From the NCBI GenBank assembly GCA_964006375.1, contig OZ023268.1, positions 83,773,835-83,837,834 of the forward strand: a stretch of DNA of 64,000 bases. Reading direction: 5' to 3'. The position numbers and the translations under genes are program-made. Under the pieces are notes generated by a model. The model had not been told where the DNA came from. It did not search any database and was given only the letters and a program-made list of their open reading frames with translations. Source of the stretch: Tillus elongatus. Taxonomy: Eukaryota > Arthropoda > Insecta > Coleoptera > Cleridae. Positions 1-11,335 of this stretch are shown here, one piece after another. Within the stretch, counting starts at the first letter, position 1. Each line of letters opens with the position of its first letter.

Positions 1-19
1 CACCAGCAGCAGATGCTGT

Positions 20-1540
20 GTTGAATGAAGTTGAACCTCCGATGACAAGTCGTGCATGCGATTAAATCTCAGAAGAATGGAAATGCAACTGGCCTTGATA
101 GTGTTTATGCCAAGGTTGTAAAGGTAATCGCAGAGCAATAAGGATTAGGTTTAGATATTCTTATATCCATTTTTAATATAATTTATACGACAGGCCAGGT
201 TCAATCTGACTTACCAAACTCAGCATTTGGCGCCCTACCAAAAGAGGCAAATGCTACTCGGTGTGATAACTACCGTATGATCAGTTTGATGTCGCATATG
301 CTTGAAATATTCTTACACATAACACATACACATATTTGCAAAAAATATGACAATCACGTGGATAATCCACAGTTCGGATTTAGAAGTGAATTTGGGACAC
401 GTGAGGCATGTTGTCGCTTAATGTTGTAACACAGAAGTGCAGATACATTAACGTTAGCGTTTTCACTTGTTTCATAGACTATCGAATAGACTATCAAAAG
501 GCGTTTGAGATACTACAAACTGATCCAAGTCCTGAGGGAAACCAGAGCAGACCTACAAGAAATAAACATCATCTCCAACCTACACTGGCAGCCAATGGCC
601 GAAGTAAGATTTGAACAGGCAACATCCGACGCCATATCAATAAAAAAGGGAGTAAGACAGGGTTGCATACTCTCTCCACTCCTTTTTAATATCTATTCAG
701 AAGCCATATTTGGGGAGGTGATAGACAGAGTAGGAGGGAGCATCGCGGTGAATGGTATCAGGATCAATAATATTCGGTACGCGAATGATACTGTAATTGT
801 GTCAGATAGCGTGCCTGACTTGCAATGCATAATCGATCCATTGTTCAACAGAGAGAGCAGTTCGGATTACATATTAACATTAATAAAACAAAAAAGCTCG
901 CTTTCTCAAAAACTAACATCAATGCAATTTTATTAATTGAAGTTAATATACCTGTTGTACAGGTATCCTCTTTCAGATATCTGGGCATAATAATAAAAGG
1001 TCAGATCGACCCGAGAAAATAAGTAGAATCTAGAATTGAACAAGCTAGAAAAGTATTCACACAAATGAAAACATTCTTCATAAGCTCAGATCTTGGCTCG
1101 GAACTTCCAATCCGTATGCTTAGGTGCTATATCTTCTCAGTCCTGCTATACGGTTGTGAGATTTGGACTCTGAACTCTAGTCCACAGAAGAGTCTGGAGG
1201 CTTTCGAAATGTATTTGTATAGAAGAATGCTCCGCATGTCATGAGTGCAAAGTGCAGCAAACGAAGAGATGCTCAGGCGTATGGGGAAACAAAAGAAACT
1301 ATTACTGACAATAAAACAACAAAAAACGAGATATATATAATTCATGTAATGAGAGGTGACAAATATGATTTTCTGAGGGCAAAACACAGGAAAACCATCA
1401 ATCGGCAGACGTCAAAATTAATAGTTAAAATATCTCAGAAAATGGTTTGGATGCTCATCAATAGACATTTTAGAGCTGCAGTATCCAGGACTGTCTTAGC
1501 CATTTGGATCGCTAACCTTAGTGAGGAGACGGCAGTTTAA
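20..1540 (+). pseudogene. Non-LTR retrotransposon reverse transcriptase, broken
   Basis: This is a degenerate LINE reverse transcriptase spread over several frames. An early block reads like the LINE motif with KNGKATGLDSV, followed by NYR.ISLMSH and FGFR with GTREACC. Residues encoded around 640-700 give KKGVRQGCILSPLLFN, the RT motif before the catalytic box. Around 775-800 the catalytic box reads YANDT instead of YADDT, so one catalytic Asp is lost. The thumb and C-terminal region follows (VLLYGCEIWTLN near 1141-1175, RRMGKQKK near 1275, RAAVSRTVLAIWIANL near 1470-1525) and ends at a stop near 1540. The strand order is RT palm, thumb, C-terminal tail, as in insect LINE ORF2. The 5' part (endonuclease) lies outside the window or is lost. 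Frameshifts, stops and the Asp change make it inactive. Confidence 0.88.
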
Positions 1541-1767
1541 AAAGAAGATAACTCTTCTTTGCCATTCTTAGATGTACAGAGTGGGCTCACTTTTAAAGGG
1601 AAACTTTTATTTCTGAACAAGATAGAAACTGGAACGGTCTTTCAGGCTCAATTTTCATGACAAACTTAACGGTAAAAACGCATATCAATATTTAATACCG
1701 TTTCAGAGAAACAAGGTGTATTTCGAAACTTTGCATTTTTGAAGATCGCTATAACCTTTGCCCTATT

Positions 1768-1805
1768 AGCGATTTTTTTTTAAATTCGGTAATGAGGAGA
1801 TCTGT

Positions 1806-1879
<74 letters not shown>

Positions 1880-2620
1880 GACCGATAACTCAAAAAATTA
1901 TGGACCAATCTTGATCAAATTTGGTAAGTACCTTCCTTTTGCAAGTGGATTGGTTAAGTTCGTTATCCAGAAAAATCGGACCAGGTTTTCCCGGAAAATT
2001 TTGTGTTTTTTTTATAAAAAAATTCATATCTCCGGAAAGAACAAAGCAAGGGCAACCAAATTTGGTACGCGTGTTTTGATTATTAAGAGTGAACTTTGTA
2101 CAAAAATATAGGTCTCTAGCTTTAAAGACAAGGAAGTTATGGACAGTTAAAGAAACAAAGTTTTCCCAAGTTGAAACGTCAAAATTGGTAATCTTTAGGC
2201 AAAGAACGTAACACAATTACGGATTTTGAAAATAAAATGTTGCAAGAAGAGTGTTCTGCAAACCCTTAAGTTTCAGATTCAACCGTCACTGCCCTTCATT
2301 TTACTAAAATATTTACCGAAAATTCATTTCAAATAGGCTCTTTCTCTGATGCTTTGGCTGTCGGTTTAGTTAAGTTGATGCTTTCGCTGTAGGTTTAGTG
2401 AAGTTTATGGTTCAATGGTCTATATTTTCTTAGCTAATTTTCGTAGAACAAATTCGTTAATGGATTTTTGCATTTTTTATCGAAATATGATGCGTTTGTA
2501 ACAAAAAAAGCTGGACGGAGTAAGTGCGTTTTGGTAGCGAATTTTCGGTAAATTTGCAGTTTAGCTCCCGAACGCTTGTCAAAAAACTGTTTGCAGAAAC
2601 CTGCCTAGACCCCCCCCCTC
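1768..2620 (+). repeat. Composite (TA)n repeat family, diverged copy
   Basis: A short left module (GGTAATGAGGAGATC) runs into a (TA)n array, then into the right module that begins with GACCGATAACTCAAAA and continues with CAAATTTGG, CTTCCTTTTGC and CCCGGAAAATTTTG. A degraded start of the 3' module (GGACGGAGTAAGTGCGTTTT) lies near 2513-2560. The same module order recurs near 20.1, 32.8, 37.7 and 43 kb and, inverted, near 52 kb. No coding potential is seen. Confidence 0.75.
1808..1876. repeat. (TA)n microsatellite
   Basis: Uninterrupted TA dinucleotide array inside a composite repeat copy. Confidence 0.97.
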
Positions 2621-3105
2621 CCTGGATCCACAAACCCCAAGTCAAATGTCTCGTTCACACCCCCCAAGGAAGTTACGGGACCAGTAGTGAGTGGGGGTGT
2701 AGATTTTTTTTTTAGCTTAAATTCGTAGAACAAATTCGTTAATGCGTTTTTGAATTTTTTATCGAATTACATTTTCTTTACATTTACATTTTTGTAGTTA
2801 TAAACAGAAAAATCAATTTCTTAAGTGGGACACCCAGTACATTTTGGCATATTTGAGTAGAGCTTGAAATTACTATTCCAAAAATATGGCACACTTGGTG
2901 TTTTGCGCAACTGTCATTTGAAAAATATAGCATTACAGTTTTTTACGTACAACTTATAAAAATAGGAATTTGACAAGTAGCCTTTGGAAAAGGCGGCGAC
3001 AAAATGGAATGCTACTGTATACTATTACTAACAAAACTAATGACTAATAAAACTAAACATCAAGAAAAGCAGGAAACTAGAGTTTTGCAGAGGAAGCAAT
3101 AGGGG
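2621..3105. other. No gene seen
   Basis: The stretch has a C-rich run near 2610-2625. It also contains a second, shorter copy (2715-2765) of sequence near 2430-2480 around ATTCGTTAATG. Nothing else is recognisable. Confidence 0.5.
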
Positions 3106-3109
3106 CAAT

Positions 3110-3900
3110 AAGCTAATTCAAGAGGTTTTCAAGATGTCGACGTTCTTGTTCATACACAATCGGTACCTTTTCTGAACATGTCTTGCCGAGCTTAATAGGG
3201 ATGAGAAGTGTAAGAGCTTGCAACAACGATAGTTGTAAATCTTTTTTTAGAGTTCGCGTTTTAGACCTTCGCCATTCACGGTGACCTCGCCGGCCAACGG
3301 TTTGAACCTTATTTAGGTCTAATTATTGCCAAAACTGACCGTCGAAAAATTGGTAACAATTGCTGCGTTCGAAAGAGGTGTAACGTCTTGGTGCAATAAT
3401 ACGCTCCTGAGTATAATTAGGGACAGCTCAAAATTTCCAAATAGGTTTGCGAGATGAGAATGTCATTGTAAATAACGGGATTGAATACCCCTAAAAATAC
3501 CTCCCACACACTAAAGCCAAATCTTCCTGATTTCTTTGCTCCACAATTGAATGAGGATTTTCTTGTGCCCAAGTATAACAGTTGCAACGGTTGAAAATAC
3601 CAGCACTCCATACATAACCTTTGTCCGTCCAAATGCAGTTCAACGGCAAAACGCGCATGTGGATACAGTTTTTTAAGGATCATTGGAAAAAATCCATCCG
3701 GCGTTGAAAATTTCATGGTCTAAAGTGATAAATTTCAATATATGGTTCTGTATTTGTGCTCAATATCCGCTTAACATTAGTTCTTTCTAATCCTGTTGAT
3801 GTCGTTAAGTTTGCGTTGAGGTTCTCTGATTATTTCCAACAGTTCCTAAACAAACGAAAACAATAATCAGACAGAAAAAACCTTCTAAAACAGACATTAC
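3110..3900 (-). pseudogene. Mariner-like (DUF4817-type) transposase relic
   Basis: On the minus strand, broken frames resemble the transposase family that is well preserved at 14231-15310. From about 3625 down to 3490 one frame reads WTDKGYVWSAGIFNRCNC and then YTWAQENPHSIVEQRNQE, matching the region with the first catalytic Asp and the conserved NRHNCRYW...NP block. A neighbouring frame gives FGFSVWEVFLGVFNPVI and YLEIL. A motif like HQDGAPPHF is visible near 3395-3420 as a damaged form. The C-terminus near 3130-3165 reads RRHLENLLN, like GQQFEHLLN of the intact copy. There are many stops and frameshifts. It is an old copy, and no terminal inverted repeats were recognised around it. Confidence 0.6.
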
Positions 3901-4205
3901 TAGAAAACGGATACCACAAAAGCAACATACTAAGAAACATTAGGGACGCCCAAAACCTAACCATGATGCTATACGAAAGGACAGATTCCTCTTAATAACA
4001 TGAAGTTCTTACCATATGTTAAAGGTGTTGTTCACAAAATGATCGGAATTTTCAGAACCCATAATATTAAACCTATCTCAGCGAAAGAATTAAAGCTGTC
4101 AAGTATGATAAAAATCACAATGATACGATTACTAAAGTCCAGGTAACAAATGGTGAAGAGAGTCTTGCTAATAATATAAATACCAATGATCGTGTGCTTT
4201 AGGTT
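3901..4205. other. No gene seen
   Basis: AT-rich sequence without recognisable motifs. Confidence 0.4.
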
Positions 4206-4770
4206 GAGTAGATCTACTTTTAACAGTAGTTGAATTCAGGACCAGGCAAGGTGTCTGAAAAGTTACTTCAGAAGGCTGTATTTTCTCTGATGAACAGTTC
4301 GGTTACATACCCAAAAGGTCAACTATGGCCAAATAAGTTTTTGCTTGTTTTACAAGTAGTTGATGCTGAGAAAAGTTCTATCGGTCTCTTTGGCCACCTA
4401 AGTAGAACCTTTTATAGCGTTTTTCATAGCACACGTCTTAAAAAAATGTGGCATTGAAAGTCCTTCTTTAAAATGAGATAATAGATAACAATATATAGCG
4501 CTAAGGTGGGGAGATGTTTGTGAGTAAGCTTATCTTCTTTAAAGAGTTTTACACTCGAAGTGCCGCAGGACTCCATTCTAGGTCATATTGCTTTTTTATT
4601 ATAAACGATGTGCTCCAAGCAATTCTGTGGCCAGGGTGACTTATTATGCTAACAATACAACCCTTATTAGATGTCATAGAAGATGACAGAACCTACATAT
4701 ACAAAATATTTTGCGGGGTCATTTTACTGAGCGTATATTTTATCTAGGTTCACAGTAGACTTCGTTATAT
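4206..4770 (+). pseudogene. Non-LTR reverse transcriptase fragment
   Basis: Broken frames carry RT motifs in the correct order. They are QFGYIPKRST near 4298, LLQVVDA and SIGLFGHLSRTF near 4340-4420, LKKMWH near 4440, a damaged VPQ.SILG block near 4565, and INDVLQAI followed by YYANNTTLIRCH near 4600-4675. The catalytic YADD has become YANN, so both Asp residues are gone. The motif style (FGFR, GVPQGS, YADDT) is that of Jockey/I-type LINEs. Only the palm region remains. Confidence 0.75.
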
Positions 4771-6779
4771 TTTCACTGTCTAAAGTGACTGATTTTTTAT
4801 CATAAACTACGAAAGTAGACCGAAAATCGTTGCATTTACCTTATCGGTTGCTAGTTACAAGGCGATAGTGGAAAAACTGTTTGGAATAAGTCAATAAATT
4901 TGGTAATGTAACTAAGAAGCCAAAGGGCAGACTTTGATATACTTTTGTCATTTAACCCCCTTTTACATGTTAAATGACGTGTGATAACTTTAAAATATCC
5001 AATGGAAAGGCAAACCTATTTTAGAAAATTCGGCTTGCGTACTAGTACTAGGATCGAATTTAGAGAACTTGAGCCAAATTTTTAAACTCTCAGCTATCGA
5101 AGCAGATGTAACAGGTCTTTATAGCAGATATTTAGATGCCAAATTTTATATACATATCTTCGCTGTTTCTAAGGATACAATTTTCCAGAAGAAACTGCTC
5201 CCATTTGGTTGACGAACTTATCCAAGTTTTTCAATAAAAAAAAAGTGCCAAGCTTCATCAAAATCGCTTAGTTGTTTTTTATGCTATCGTATACATAAAA
5301 ATAATCGCATATAGGTTCTAACAATCCTAATCCGCGCTGGTTTTAAAACATTTTTCAAAAGTCGTAAAATTACGATATATTGGTGAATTTTTGTGTGTAA
5401 AAATTTGCTAATAAAGGTATATTTTAATACTAGATTATCACTAGCTATATGTCTGAACTAACACAACGTTTCGAGAATTGCATTCCTAATCTGTCAACTA
5501 AGTCCGAATTACTGGCAAATTATATATAAGTGTTAAGTCTGCCAAAGTCTCGGTTAGTTAATTTAAGCTCAGATAAAGGAACGGATGTAATAATATGTGT
5601 ATGTATTGGTGTCCACGAAAGAGGTTCTAAGCTGCTAACTACAATTTGATGTAGCAAAACACAATTTAGATCCGGCGGAGCTCCAAGTTTCTAATTTGAA
5701 TTTATTGTGTTCACCAGTTTCACTATCTATTAATTGCCTGTTTTGTTGTCTGCCAAACAGCGTTTCGCAGATTAGACTTTCTAGATTAACTTAACCACGT
5801 CTTATTAGAAGATAGTGATATCAGTGTGCCACCCTGCCTGCCTGCTTTAATGCACAGTTCACACTGGCAAACACCTAATTCTAATTTGAGACTGACACTG
5901 ATATCTTTATTCTTGTCTCCGTCTAATCTGCGTGTCTAGATAGTATACAGTGTGTATATAAATAATGTAGTCACGCTATGCCCACTTTATATTGTACTGA
6001 TTTTTTAATGAAATAGTTTATTAAATGCGTAGCCTGTATGTCTTGAAGACTATCTTAATTGCTGTGCAACACTATTGGTGTCAAACTACCTTTTTGATCA
6101 GCTGAACATCATATGTTTCCAAATTATGTCCGGCGGAACATTTGAAACTTTAGGTGATCTACAAAAGAACAAGGCTTCGTAGCAGACTTCTTCACTAGTG
6201 AGCAATTTGATACTATAAGCGTGCGTTTTCTAATAAATGATTTGGCCAATTGAACGTTGCAGTTTTAGCTCTTTTTCCTATAAATAGGGACAATAGAAAA
6301 ATGAAGAGTGTTATTTTCTCTTTTCAAATCTATCCACTTTAAATGAGGAACTATTGAGTGAAACTTGCAAGGATATGTATTGCGCCGCGGTACTAATTCT
6401 GCGACTGAAGTTTTACCGAGAAAATAAGTTAAGTAACACTCTTAAGAGGAAAGTCAAAAGAAGAAAAGTTGGGATAAATCAATCGATCACAACGAGAATT
6501 GTCAAGCTTGTAATAGAAAACGAGACCTATACGGGCAACTTCAGCGATACCCAGATAGGGGGCGACTTCGAGAAGAGTTTAACAGCTACAGAAATACGCT
6601 GAATGTAATAGTCAGGGTGATAAAAATATGCATTTACCCTAACAGTCTAGAGAGTAGCAAGGGAAGCTGAAAAGATATCTGGAAGTTTGTCAATTTTATC
6701 GGCAAAATGGAAGAAAATCAAAAAGTTGTTATGTCACTAAGTGAAGATTGTAACCTGTGATGATAACTGATAAGCATGC
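4771..6779. other. No gene recognised
   Basis: About 2 kb of AT-rich sequence. The longest open stretch, 6354-6602 (+), has no recognisable motif and starts only at TTG, so it is not called. No TIRs, tRNA or known repeat family was seen. Confidence 0.45.
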
Positions 6780-7106
6780 TTGGAGAACCCAAATCACCAC
6801 AACACGTTAAAAAAAACTGACGATCGTTTCACTAACCAAGTTAGCGTCATCAGAGGATGGATAATTCTAAATACCTTATGTCCACAACTCTGTTTTTATA
6901 TTTCTGTAGGTAGTCGGTCACTAACGATTTATGGATGTTCAGCGACACCAAAAATTAACATATTTCGCTCAGCGGAAATATCTGTGTTCTTTTATTATCT
7001 ATCGGACGTGCTTCTGCCGGTATTTATTTTGTGAAGTAATCTATCAGGAGAATACCTATAGGCGGTGGAGCGGGATTCATACACTTCTTATTATTACTAT
7101 ATTTAG

Positions 7107-7107
<1 letters not shown>
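6780..7107 (-). repeat. PLE terminal repeat, inverted copy
   Basis: Near-complement of 9157-9490. Shared landmarks include AACCCAAATCACCACAAC, GTCGGTCACTAACGATTTA and TATCTATCGGACGTG. It contains a hammerhead-like core on the minus strand (CTGATGA as the complement of 6847-6853, GAAA as the complement of 6827-6830). It ends directly in a (TA)n array. A third, short copy lies at 53236-53352. Confidence 0.85.
6813..6858 (-). ncRNA. Hammerhead-like motif in PLE terminal repeat
   Basis: Minus strand: CTGATGA is followed by a hairpin with GCTAAC/GTTAGT arms and a TTG loop. Then come GAAA and CGATCGTC, so a GUC cleavage triplet is available. One extra C sits between the core and stem II, and stem I is only 2-3 base pairs, so the fold is not canonical. 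The plus-strand sister at 9398-9445 has the same core, with ATC as the triplet and a 3-bp stem I (CCT/AGG). Confidence 0.45.

Positions 7108-7174
<67 letters not shown>
7108..7174. repeat. (TA)n microsatellite
   Basis: TA array separating the inverted PLE terminal repeat from the 305-bp tandem units. Confidence 0.97.
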
Positions 7175-7179
<5 letters not shown>

Positions 7180-7190
7180 AGATATGTTTT

Positions 7191-7261
7191 GATTATTGCT
7201 GGTATAACAGACTGATGAGCTCAAATAAGAGCGAAACTAGTATGTGTTTCCAGTAATAATC
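7191..7261 (+). ncRNA. Type I hammerhead ribozyme, tandem unit 1
   Basis: Core CTGATGA is at 7212-7218. Stem II is GCTC 7219-7222 with GAGC 7229-7232 and loop AAATAA. The conserved GAAA is at 7233-7236. A minimal stem III follows: C7237 pairs G7240 with a 2-nt loop. The cleavage triplet is GTA 7240-7242. Stem I pairs 7191-7202 with 7250-7261 (12 pairs including one G-U), then has an internal loop, then 7207-7211 with 7243-7247 (one G-G mismatch). All three helices meet the conserved core as in the hammerhead consensus. Predicted self-cleavage is after 7242. Confidence 0.8.
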
Positions 7262-7494
7262 TTGATATATCTATTTTTATATTATTCGTATATTTCCCTA
7301 TAGGAATATAGTGGCAGGGCTGACGATTTTAAAATATGGTATGTGGTTGTACGGCGACATCTGACGTACAGAATTTGTACCGGAGTCGTCTTACAGACAA
7401 AGGTCCTTGTTTCGTCCTAGATGTCAGTAGCTTGTACATCTCACGTTTCGTTCAGATTTTGGCTACGTTAAGCCAATTAATTTAGATATGTTTT

Positions 7495-7565
7495 GATTAT
7501 TGCTGGTATAACACACTGATGAGCTTAAATAAGAGCGAAACTAGTATTTGTTTCCAGTAATAATC
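7495..7565 (+). ncRNA. Type I hammerhead ribozyme, tandem unit 2
   Basis: Core CTGATGA is at 7516-7522. Stem II is GCTT 7523-7526 with GAGC 7533-7536 (one U-G pair). GAAA is at 7537-7540 and GTA at 7544-7546. Stem I has the same outer helix as unit 1, and an inner helix ACACA (7511-7515) against TTTGT (7547-7551) with one mismatch. That mismatch is at the same position as the mismatch in unit 1, but with different bases. Confidence 0.78.
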
Positions 7566-7800
7566 TTGATATATCTATTTTTATATTACTCGTATATTTC
7601 CTTATAGGAATATAGTGGCAGAGTTGACGATTTTAAAATATCGTTTGTGATTGCACGGCGGCACCTGACATACAGAACAACTTGTACCAGAATTGTCTTA
7701 CAGACAAAGTTCTTTGTTTCGTCCTGAATGTCAGTAGCTTGTACACCTCACGTTTCGTTCAGATTTTCCTACGTTAAGCCAATTAATGTAGATATGTTTT

Positions 7801-7871
7801 GATTATTACTGATATAACACACTGATGAGCCCAAATAAGAAGGAAACTAGTATGTGCTTTCAGTAATAATC
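7801..7871 (+). ncRNA. Degenerate hammerhead ribozyme, tandem unit 3
   Basis: The core CTGATGA (7822-7828), GAAA (7843-7846) and GTA (7850-7852) are kept. Stem II (GCCC 7829-7832 against GAAG 7839-7842) has only one pair left, so the fold is probably dead. The four inner pairs of stem I next to the cleavage site (7818-7821 with 7853-7856) are all intact here, which points to ACACA/TGTGT as the ancestral pairing. Confidence 0.6.
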
Positions 7872-7885
7872 TTAATATATCTATA

Positions 7886-8004
<119 letters not shown>

Positions 8005-8412
8005 CGGGCGACGGAAGATCCATCTATAGTACTGTATCTTAATTGTGCCAAATATTCTTTGAATCTAATTCCAATAGATCTTTTTGTTTGTCTCACTTAT
8101 TTAAGATCACAATCTTTGCAGATCATTTTATAAATACTTCGACATTTTGGCCATACTATCCTTGTCCTTTAGGTTACATAACAAGTTCTTTAAGTCTTTA
8201 TTTGCTAAAATTTTAGGCGCTAATTGGCTTTTTAAAAAATGCTATCTAGACCCCTCGTGATTTGAAGTTCAAATGGTAAGCAAACAAAGTTTTTTCCGCT
8301 TTCTCTCTTCTCGTTGATTCCACTAACATTTTTTTTTGTTTTCTGTTTGTTAATTAATTTCTCCATTAGACAAGCAGGTTATATTCGACCATGTTCTTAA
8401 TATACTTTTGAT
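8005..8412 (-). pseudogene. PLE RT C-terminus and GIY-YIG endonuclease fragment
   Basis: Minus-strand frames give VYKM-like residues, then CKDCDLK, and then [18 protein letters not shown] and SSVARHT near 8096-8005. This matches the GIY-YIG endonuclease of Penelope-like elements (V.Y.I.C..C...YIGQT.R....R..EH). The tyrosine of the YIG part is replaced by a stop. Upstream, 8412-8300 contains a piece of the RT C-terminal region (IKNMVEYN). This piece recurs inverted at 8775-8885. Stops and frameshifts make it inactive. The 3' end runs into (GT)n(TA)n. Confidence 0.75.
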
Positions 8413-8455
8413 TTGTAACAGATCTTGAAAGTGAAATTGAGTATTTTCCTAGAGT

Positions 8456-8890
8456 ATAGTTTCCTCACGTGGATGATATTTTCGCAGTATTTAACAGAAA
8501 TATTTGAAGAATAGAAGGTTTTATTGCCAAATTAAACAATACATTTGATTCTATAAAATTAACGCACAAATGAGAAATTAATAATAAATTACCGTTTCTA
8601 GATGTAGCAGTTATCAAAAATAAAGACACTTTAGAATTAGATGTCCATAAAAAGGAAACCACCACTCTAAGCTACATTCTGAATGACTCACATCATACGT
8701 ACGGACAAAAAATGGCCAGTCTGAATTTTTTAGTAAACAGGCCTATTAATTTTTTTAAGTAAAAGTATATGCACCAAATAATTAAAGTATATTAAGAACG
8801 TGACCGAATATAACGGATACACTGCTTGCCTAGTGTAGAAATCAATTAGAAAACAAAACAAAGAAAATGTTAGCGGAATCAACGGCTTCA
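8456..8890 (+). pseudogene. Penelope-like reverse transcriptase fragment
   Basis: One frame reads HVDDIFAVF at 8466-8492, equivalent to the catalytic YVDD box. It is followed by GFIAKLNNTFDSIKLTHK, NNKLPFLDVAV and LDVHKKETTTLSYI. This order (VDD, LN..F..I.FT.E, LPFLDV, V.RK.T.T..Y) is characteristic of Penelope RTs and distinct from LINE RTs. Two in-frame TGA codons and a TAA after 8760 break it. The sequence near 8775-8830 (IKNVTEYNGYTA) continues the RT C-terminus in another frame. Confidence 0.82.
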
Positions 8891-8974
8891 CGGTACCATA
8901 GATCCACGTTAAGGAGGAGAATCTAAAATTAATAAAAAATTGTAGACAACCAGGACAGCTAAACGCCTTTGAAA

Positions 8975-9490
<516 letters not shown>

Positions 9491-11335
9491 ATTAGTTATG
9501 TGAGATTAAAAATGATAATGTAATATAAAAGATGAAACATTTGCATACAAATTTAATTTTGTTTTTTGTAGGAGTGGGTAAAAAATTGACAGGGTTGCCA
9601 GCAAAAATTAAGAAAGGTCTGTACGCAAAAAGTGCGTTATGTAATGGATTTTCTTAAAAATGCTGTTAATGGCAAGTATGTTTTTTATGGACCGCACCAA
9701 ATTTGGTATAACCTATATTTTAGAAACCATGCACCATATTTTATAATAATAACTTTATTGTTTGAAAAAGTACAGAAATTTTCCGAAAACACACTCACGT
9801 TTCCGAAAAAACTGAGCTGATTTTTATGACCAACGAGCCTCTTCATTAACATAGCTACCAAAATATAACAATTCATAAAAAACTTTTTTAAAAGTAAAAA
9901 AAAATGTAGGCATGAAAATTGGCAAACAAATTTTTTCACGAAAATTACCCATTTTCATAACAAAAATTGACTTCAGTAATATTACACGGAAATTGGATTT
10001 TGTACGAAAATTTTACATTTTTTTTCACGAAAATCTGAGAATATTCTTTTTTACAATGACTCACTAAACTTTTATTACTAAGTACTTCTACATAAAAATT
10101 CGACTATATATTATTTACACGAAAATGTGCTGAAAAATTACATAAAATTCACGCTGTCAGAAATCAGAACGTTACTTAAGTCTGCTACTTTGAAGTTTCA
10201 TTTGACGTTTGTGAAAATAATTATCAACTAGTTGTATACTATGCAAATTTCCTATCAAGTAAATAATTTATTACGTTTTTGTATCAAGGTTAATTTAAAT
10301 ATATTAATATTTTCTTAGAAAATTCGTAATTTTTGGAACAAAAATAGAGGCTGTTCTATTTGAAAACAATTAGATACTGCAGTTTAACTTTTTAAATTTA
10401 GCCACTATTTATGAGCGTCTGTGTATGACACCTCAATTTTTTCCATAAATAATATAAGACCTATCGAATTACGTCATTTTTATGGAAGCACGCTATTTAT
10501 TGCTAAAAACGTTGTATCACATTTTTCGACATGTGCCAAAAAAAGAAAAAGTTAGAAAACAATTAAAATAACTCGAAAACGATGAACGATATAATTTTTT
10601 CCTTCCAAGCATGCATTATAATTCGATGTATTATGCAAAAATGGAATTATATAAGGGTGTACTAGTAAAAAAAAAGAAATTCGTCGCGGTCCCCTCTATA
10701 GAGAATCTTCGTAAAAATAGAGCTGTTTGATCCATTGTTGTTTAAAACCTGTCCACTGTCCATAGCCTATATGGAAATAAAAAAAGGCAACTTACTCAGC
10801 CATTTAAAAGAATATCACCATACATAATTAAAAAGCTCTTAATGCTCCGGATCCAAGGACATAAAAATATACAGTGCTCCATTTAAAAAATCATATTTGG
10901 TTGCTATCACAAAATATGTGCTAAACGGAAAAACTATTTGCATAATTTAATTCTGCCGAAAAGAAGTCTATTAGAATTAGTTTTCCTAGTTTTTTTTAGT
11001 TCATCACATAAAGGAGATGGCGCGAAAGGCATCTGCGTTGGGGATAAATGCTACAAATTCTCTTAGGGTTCAAAAAAGTGTACCCCTCACAAGCAAAATC
11101 GACGTATTTTAGAGTTTCTCGAAATTCCCAGCAGTTCTTGGAAATACCCTGGTGCAACCAGTCATAATGGTCAGCCTGTATGTTCTGTTAATCCAGTAGG
11201 CCAGTAACTTTCAAGCTAATTGTTATACGCGACGCAGTTCATTAGAAAATTAGCTACATTAATAGAGCAATATTCAGTGTGCAGAGGATTCCAGAAGATC
11301 ACAGGACTTAAATACATACGCTACGTTCTATTCAA
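9491..11335. other. No gene recognised
   Basis: AT-rich sequence. Near 9616-9650 a piece resembles the 3' module end of the composite repeat (ACGCAAAAAGTGCGTTATG), followed by many CGAAAATT words to about 10140. Near 11070-11155 a stretch (CAAAATCGACGTATTTTAGA and CCTGGTGCAACC) looks like a solo mariner end. Neither is complete. Confidence 0.4.

Larger units (their letters stand above)
7175..7880 (+). repeat. 305-bp tandem repeat, two full units and one partial
   Basis: The landmark GATATGTTTTGATTATT starts at 7181, 7485 and 7791, giving periods of 304 and 306 bp. Units 1 and 2 are highly similar throughout. The third breaks off after about 90 bp into a (TA)n array. Each unit begins with a hammerhead ribozyme fold. 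Tandem terminal repeats (pLTRs) with hammerheads are a known PLE feature, and the neighbouring PLE coding fragments support that origin. Confidence 0.9.

Noticed and set aside
8456..8762. In-frame TGA codons in the PLE RT as possible recoding
   Set aside because: Both replace ordinary residues, no recoding element is seen, and another stop and frameshift follow. Simple decay explains them.
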